A DNA stretch of 8,343 nucleotides from Alphaproteobacteria bacterium (GTDB lineage: Bacteria; Pseudomonadota; Alphaproteobacteria; ATCC43930; CGMCC-115725). Every line of letters begins with the position of its first letter. The first letter of the stretch is position 1. Position numbers and translations under genes: made by a program. Shown here piece after piece: positions 5,770-8,343 of the stretch. The stretch lies in contig JASHUO010000301.1 of the NCBI GenBank assembly GCA_030039975.1, positions 1 through 8,343 of the forward strand. The letters are read 5' to 3'. The notes beneath the pieces are model-generated. The model was not told the DNA's origin, did not search any database, and worked only from the letters and a program-made list of their open reading frames with translations.

Positions 5770-6150
5770 ATGACGGAGCCGCTGCCATCACCTGCCGCGG
5801 CCAGCGAGACATCAGCCACTCGCTGGCCGCGGTCGTCGAAGCGGCGGCGACGCCGTCCCTCGCCGCTTTTCGTGCTCTGCATTGCCGATCACGATACCGA
5901 TCGCTTCACGCTTGAAGGGCCGATGACCGATGCGGAGACTTGGGTCCGCGAAGTGATCGCCGCGCGCCGGGCCGGGCGCGACATCACCTGCCATGTCCTC
6001 GACGCCTCGCCGGAGGAAGCGGCCCAAGCCTGGATGCGGGCCAAGGGCGGCACCCGCTGGCCATCAGGCTCGATCGTCGCTCCCGAATGCTTCGAGCCGA
6101 GCGCCGACCGGCCGCCGCCGGCAGAGACCGCCACTCTCCTTCCCCTCTGA
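5770..6150 (+). CDS. Small conserved-looking protein of unknown function
   Basis: A protein of 126 residues from ATG 5770. The first 32 residues are low-complexity and basic (SSKRRRRRPSP at 22-32). The folded core, about 33-105, begins FVLCIADHDTDRFTLEGPMTD, continues through a helix (WVREVIAARRAGRDI) and ends near GSIVAP. The pattern of a (Y/F)VLC strand followed by a DHD motif and an EGPMTD turn looks like small hypothetical proteins of alphaproteobacteria. That comes from memory and was not checked. The tail is Pro-rich. There is no signal peptide or membrane segment. No clear ribosome site precedes ATG 5770. Translation may be coupled to the secreted-protein gene that ends 19 bases upstream, or the true start may be an in-frame ATG at 5686 overlapping that gene. 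The core's third-position G/C bias supports this frame over the overlapping ones. Confidence 0.65.
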   Translation: MTEPLPSPAAASETSATRWPRSSKRRRRRPSPLFVLCIADHDTDRFTLEGPMTDAETWVREVIAARRAGRDITCHVLDASPEEAAQAWMRAKGGTRWPSGSIVAPECFEPSADRPPPAETATLLPL

Positions 6151-6327
6151 GCGACGTCGCGGCCGCAAACGCGCCGCGGCTCCATGAGCTTGCGCGTACG
6201 GCGCATGTCGAGGGCGCCGCCCCTGCCCTAGACCCGCTCTAACGTCGCGTCGATCGCGAGGCGCTGGCGCAAGAACGCTGACTCGCTCGCTATGCTTACC
6301 CGCGCTTCCGACAGGCACGCGGCGTCG

Positions 6328-6364
6328 AAAAAGCAAAGGGGGCGGATCCTCCCGCCCCCTTTGC
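6328..6364 (-). terminator. Strong intrinsic terminator of the porin gene
   Basis: A perfect 13-bp stem, GCAAAGGGGGCGG (6333-6345) paired with 6352-6364, closes a 6-base loop. Read on the minus strand it is followed directly by five T residues (6332-6328), about 60 bases after the porin stop. No T-tract follows on the plus strand, so it mainly serves the porin. It could still slow read-through from the convergent small-protein operon. Confidence 0.9.
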
Positions 6365-6424
6365 CGCGCCGCCCACCCCAGTCAGGAAGGCCGCTCGGCG
6401 GTACCGGCCGGAAACGCTGCGTCG

Positions 6425-8176
6425 TTAGAAGTGAACGATCATGTCCATCGCGCCGAGCACGGTGTAGTTCATGTTGGGCGTGATGCCGGCGAGGGCATTG
6501 CCATTGAAGGCTTTCGCCGAGATCGAGCGATAGTAACCGATCTCCGGACGGAACTCGATCTGGGGCGAGAGCCAGTGCTGCCAGCCGAGCGAGAACGCGT
6601 AATAGCCGGTCCTCACACCGGTGCGCCATCCCTCCTCGTCATCATAGTACTCCGGGCGGAAGGAGAAATTGTTCAGCGGATCGGGCGAGTAGTTGATGTA
6701 GGCCACCGTGCCGATCGCAGTCGCCGTGCAGCTGAGCTGCGAGACGCTGTGGCAGCTTGCCGCGTTCGGCGCATTGTTCGCCAAATACTGCGGCGAAAAT
6801 GGCGTGCCGCCATTGGCGATCGCGGCAGCGGCCGTGGGGTTGTTCAAGTTCGGCACCCGGTTGGAATAGATGTCATAGAATTCTGTCGAAACATGCCATT
6901 GGTCATTGAACTTATGGTAGTAAGTCGTTCCCCACCACTGGATGTTGTTGTAGCCCCAGTGGCCGTCGTTGATGGCATCGGCGCAGGGATAGACGTTGTC
7001 GTTGCCGTCGTTCCAGGTGTAGCGGACGCACGCCGTCCATGACGGGACGGCACCGGGGTCCTTAGGCATCTGAGTGCCCGGAAAGAGCGGGTTCGGATCC
7101 GGGTTGTTGATCTGCTGGCCCCAATGCCCGATCCACGCCTCGGTGCCGACGCTCACGCCCAGCTGGACCATCAGCTGCTTGGTGATGGCCGTCGTCGTCT
7201 GAATGCCTTCGTTGGTGTAGTTGTCGTAGGCGTAAGTCAGCGAGTGCGTATACATGTAGTTGTTGGGCGCGAGCTGCGCCTCGATGTCCGGCAGCGAGAT
7301 GTAGCGCCCGACCCGAACCATCGTCCCTTGCAAAATTTGCGGGATGAAGAGCTCGCCATAGACCATCGGGAAGTCGTAGCCGTTGACCTGATTGTTCTTG
7401 TTGTACTGATAGGTCGTCCAGGGCGCGTAAGACTGCGTATAGCGGTAGTTCTCGCCGTAGATCGCCGAGAGCCGCATGCCCCAGTCGAGATGGTCGGTCT
7501 GAACGGTGTCGGGGAATTTGTCGAGATAGACGACAAACTGATCGAGCTGCACCGTGTTCGGCGTGTAGGCATAAGCGATCGGGGCATTGCCGCCCGGCCG
7601 CACGGAATTGCTGCTCACGTTGAAGCCGGGATCGACCCAGCCATAGAACTGGAAGCCGTGATCGTTCATCCACTGGCCGACCGACGTGTTGCCGATCGCG
7701 GCCATGAACGGACTGTCGACCGAACCGGGCCGCGTCACGCCGAGGTCCGTCGTACCGCCATAAGGCCATTCGGTGAACGGCATCGGCGGCGTCGTCTGCG
7801 GCGTCGGCGGCCAGCCATCGCGGCGCGACGGCGGCGCGTTCGGATCGCTCGGTGGTCCGGCCTGGCCCCATTCGAGCTTGTAGTAGTTGTAGAGCCGCTC
7901 GAAGAAGCCTGTCCCGAGATAGGTATCGAGACACGCGTAATTCTTGTAGGGGTCGACTTGGCCGGTGCAGCCGGCCGCTGCCGGCGTCGCGGTCGGTGCC
8001 GCCGCCGCCGCTTGTGCAAGTTGCGGTCCATAGACGGGACTGAGGGCGCCCGCCGCGACGGGCTGAGGCGCCGATGCCCCGCTCGCGCCGGCATCGGCCT
8101 GCTGTGCCATCGCCGCGCCCGCCGATAGAGCGAGCACGCTGACGCCAGCCGCTAGAGTAAGGATCACAGCACGCAT
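6425..8176 (-). CDS. Outer-membrane beta-barrel porin, BBP2/OmpL-like
   Basis: A protein of 583 residues. A signal peptide (residues 1-24, cleavage after AMA) leads to an Ala/Pro/Gln-rich linker (25-69) and a Pro-rich segment (107-135). From about 165 onward there are alternating aromatic and polar strands typical of an outer-membrane barrel, such as FQFYGWVDPGFNVSS, FSFRPEYYDDEEGW and YYAFSLGWQHW. The chain ends MDMIVHF with the C-terminal Phe used by the BAM machinery. The pattern fits putative beta-barrel porin-2 (OmpL-like) proteins, which probably allow passive solute diffusion. Six cysteines occur in three close pairs (70/82, 383/398, 475/483). ATG 8176 is chosen because AGGAGGGA (8192-8185) lies 8 bases upstream and the signal peptide then starts MRAV. 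ATG 8185 sits too near that site, and ATG 8269 would bury the signal peptide. It is a single-gene unit with its own terminator. The substrate is unknown. Confidence 0.88.
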   Translation of the reverse strand: MRAVILTLAAGVSVLALSAGAAMAQQADAGASGASAPQPVAAGALSPVYGPQLAQAAAAAPTATPAAAGCTGQVDPYKNYACLDTYLGTGFFERLYNYYKLEWGQAGPPSDPNAPPSRRDGWPPTPQTTPPMPFTEWPYGGTTDLGVTRPGSVDSPFMAAIGNTSVGQWMNDHGFQFYGWVDPGFNVSSNSVRPGGNAPIAYAYTPNTVQLDQFVVYLDKFPDTVQTDHLDWGMRLSAIYGENYRYTQSYAPWTTYQYNKNNQVNGYDFPMVYGELFIPQILQGTMVRVGRYISLPDIEAQLAPNNYMYTHSLTYAYDNYTNEGIQTTTAITKQLMVQLGVSVGTEAWIGHWGQQINNPDPNPLFPGTQMPKDPGAVPSWTACVRYTWNDGNDNVYPCADAINDGHWGYNNIQWWGTTYYHKFNDQWHVSTEFYDIYSNRVPNLNNPTAAAAIANGGTPFSPQYLANNAPNAASCHSVSQLSCTATAIGTVAYINYSPDPLNNFSFRPEYYDDEEGWRTGVRTGYYAFSLGWQHWLSPQIEFRPEIGYYRSISAKAFNGNALAGITPNMNYTVLGAMDMIVHF

Positions 8177-8343
8177 GGACCACATCCCTCCTGTGCAAGC
8201 AGCGGGGTTCAGGCCGCTGTAGCTTCGGTCCATCGCTGGCGAGTGCTGCAGAGTGTCGCCGTTCCGCACGCCGCCCCCCGATCAGGCGTACGCCAACCGA
8301 TGTAAGTTTCGTGTAACATGAGGTTGAATAAAGGCGCGAGGCC
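8177..8343 (-). promoter_or_regulatory. Porin upstream region with direct repeat and palindrome
   Basis: On the minus strand TTACA occurs at 8316-8312 and 8305-8301, an 11-bp period typical of tandem sites for OmpR/PhoB-class regulators. The 10-bp palindrome GGCGTACGCC lies at 8285-8294. A pair TTCAAC/TTACAT with a 17-base spacer (about 8328-8300) is the best promoter-like match but agrees only three of six at each box. The region reaches the window edge, so the promoter may be incomplete. Confidence 0.3.

Noticed and set aside
7124..8128. 334-codon plus-strand open frame
   Set aside because: It is antisense to the porin, and its Arg/Val-rich composition is that of a shadow frame.
7062..8198. 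378-codon minus-strand open frame
   Set aside because: It is an alternative frame inside the porin, without a signal peptide or barrel pattern.
8177..8269. 31-residue N-terminal extension of the porin
   Set aside because: It would place the signal peptide inside the protein, and a good Shine-Dalgarno site supports ATG 8176.

Overview
This window looks like a chromosomal stretch from a GC-rich alphaproteobacterium. The reasons are strong G/C at third codon positions in every supported gene, an IclR-type regulator beside a class III ring-cleavage dioxygenase, a large BBP2/OmpL-like outer-membrane barrel, and a KdpD/KdpE-like pair far from any kdpFABC genes. The species cannot be named from this sequence. 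I see no tRNA, rRNA, CRISPR array, transposase or phage gene.

Layout, left to right. Bases 1-98 (minus) hold the start of an IclR-family regulator that runs off the left edge. Bases 282-1286 (minus) encode a LigB-type extradiol dioxygenase; with the regulator this suggests an aromatic-ring catabolic locus. A 703-base stretch without a supported gene (1287-1989) carries a promoter candidate for each flanking gene and an imperfect ~32-bp tandem repeat. Bases 1990-4053 (plus) encode a KdpD-like membrane histidine kinase that lacks the N-terminal KdpD ATP-binding domain. Its likely partner, a KdpE-like response regulator (4043-4738, minus), is arranged tail to tail with it, and the two reading frames overlap by 11 bases. 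The regulator is preceded by a 32-codon ORF (4735-4833, minus) with a strong ribosome binding site, and the two overlap at ATGA.

Bases 4834-5396 are mostly non-coding and partly AT-rich. Next come two small plus-strand genes that look like an operon: a secreted protein (5397-5750) and a small conserved-looking cytoplasmic protein (5770-6150). A strong intrinsic terminator (6328-6364) serves the minus-strand porin gene (6425-8176). Upstream of the porin lies an 11-bp-period direct repeat of the kind bound by OmpR/PhoB-class regulators.

How they may work together: the dioxygenase and IclR regulator form one metabolic module. The kinase and response regulator form a signalling pair that has lost the usual operon order, the usual N-terminal input domain and the adjacent potassium pump. 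The porin or the small secreted protein could be among its targets, but that is inference. The most unusual part of the window is this rearranged KdpD/KdpE module with its coupled leader ORF.
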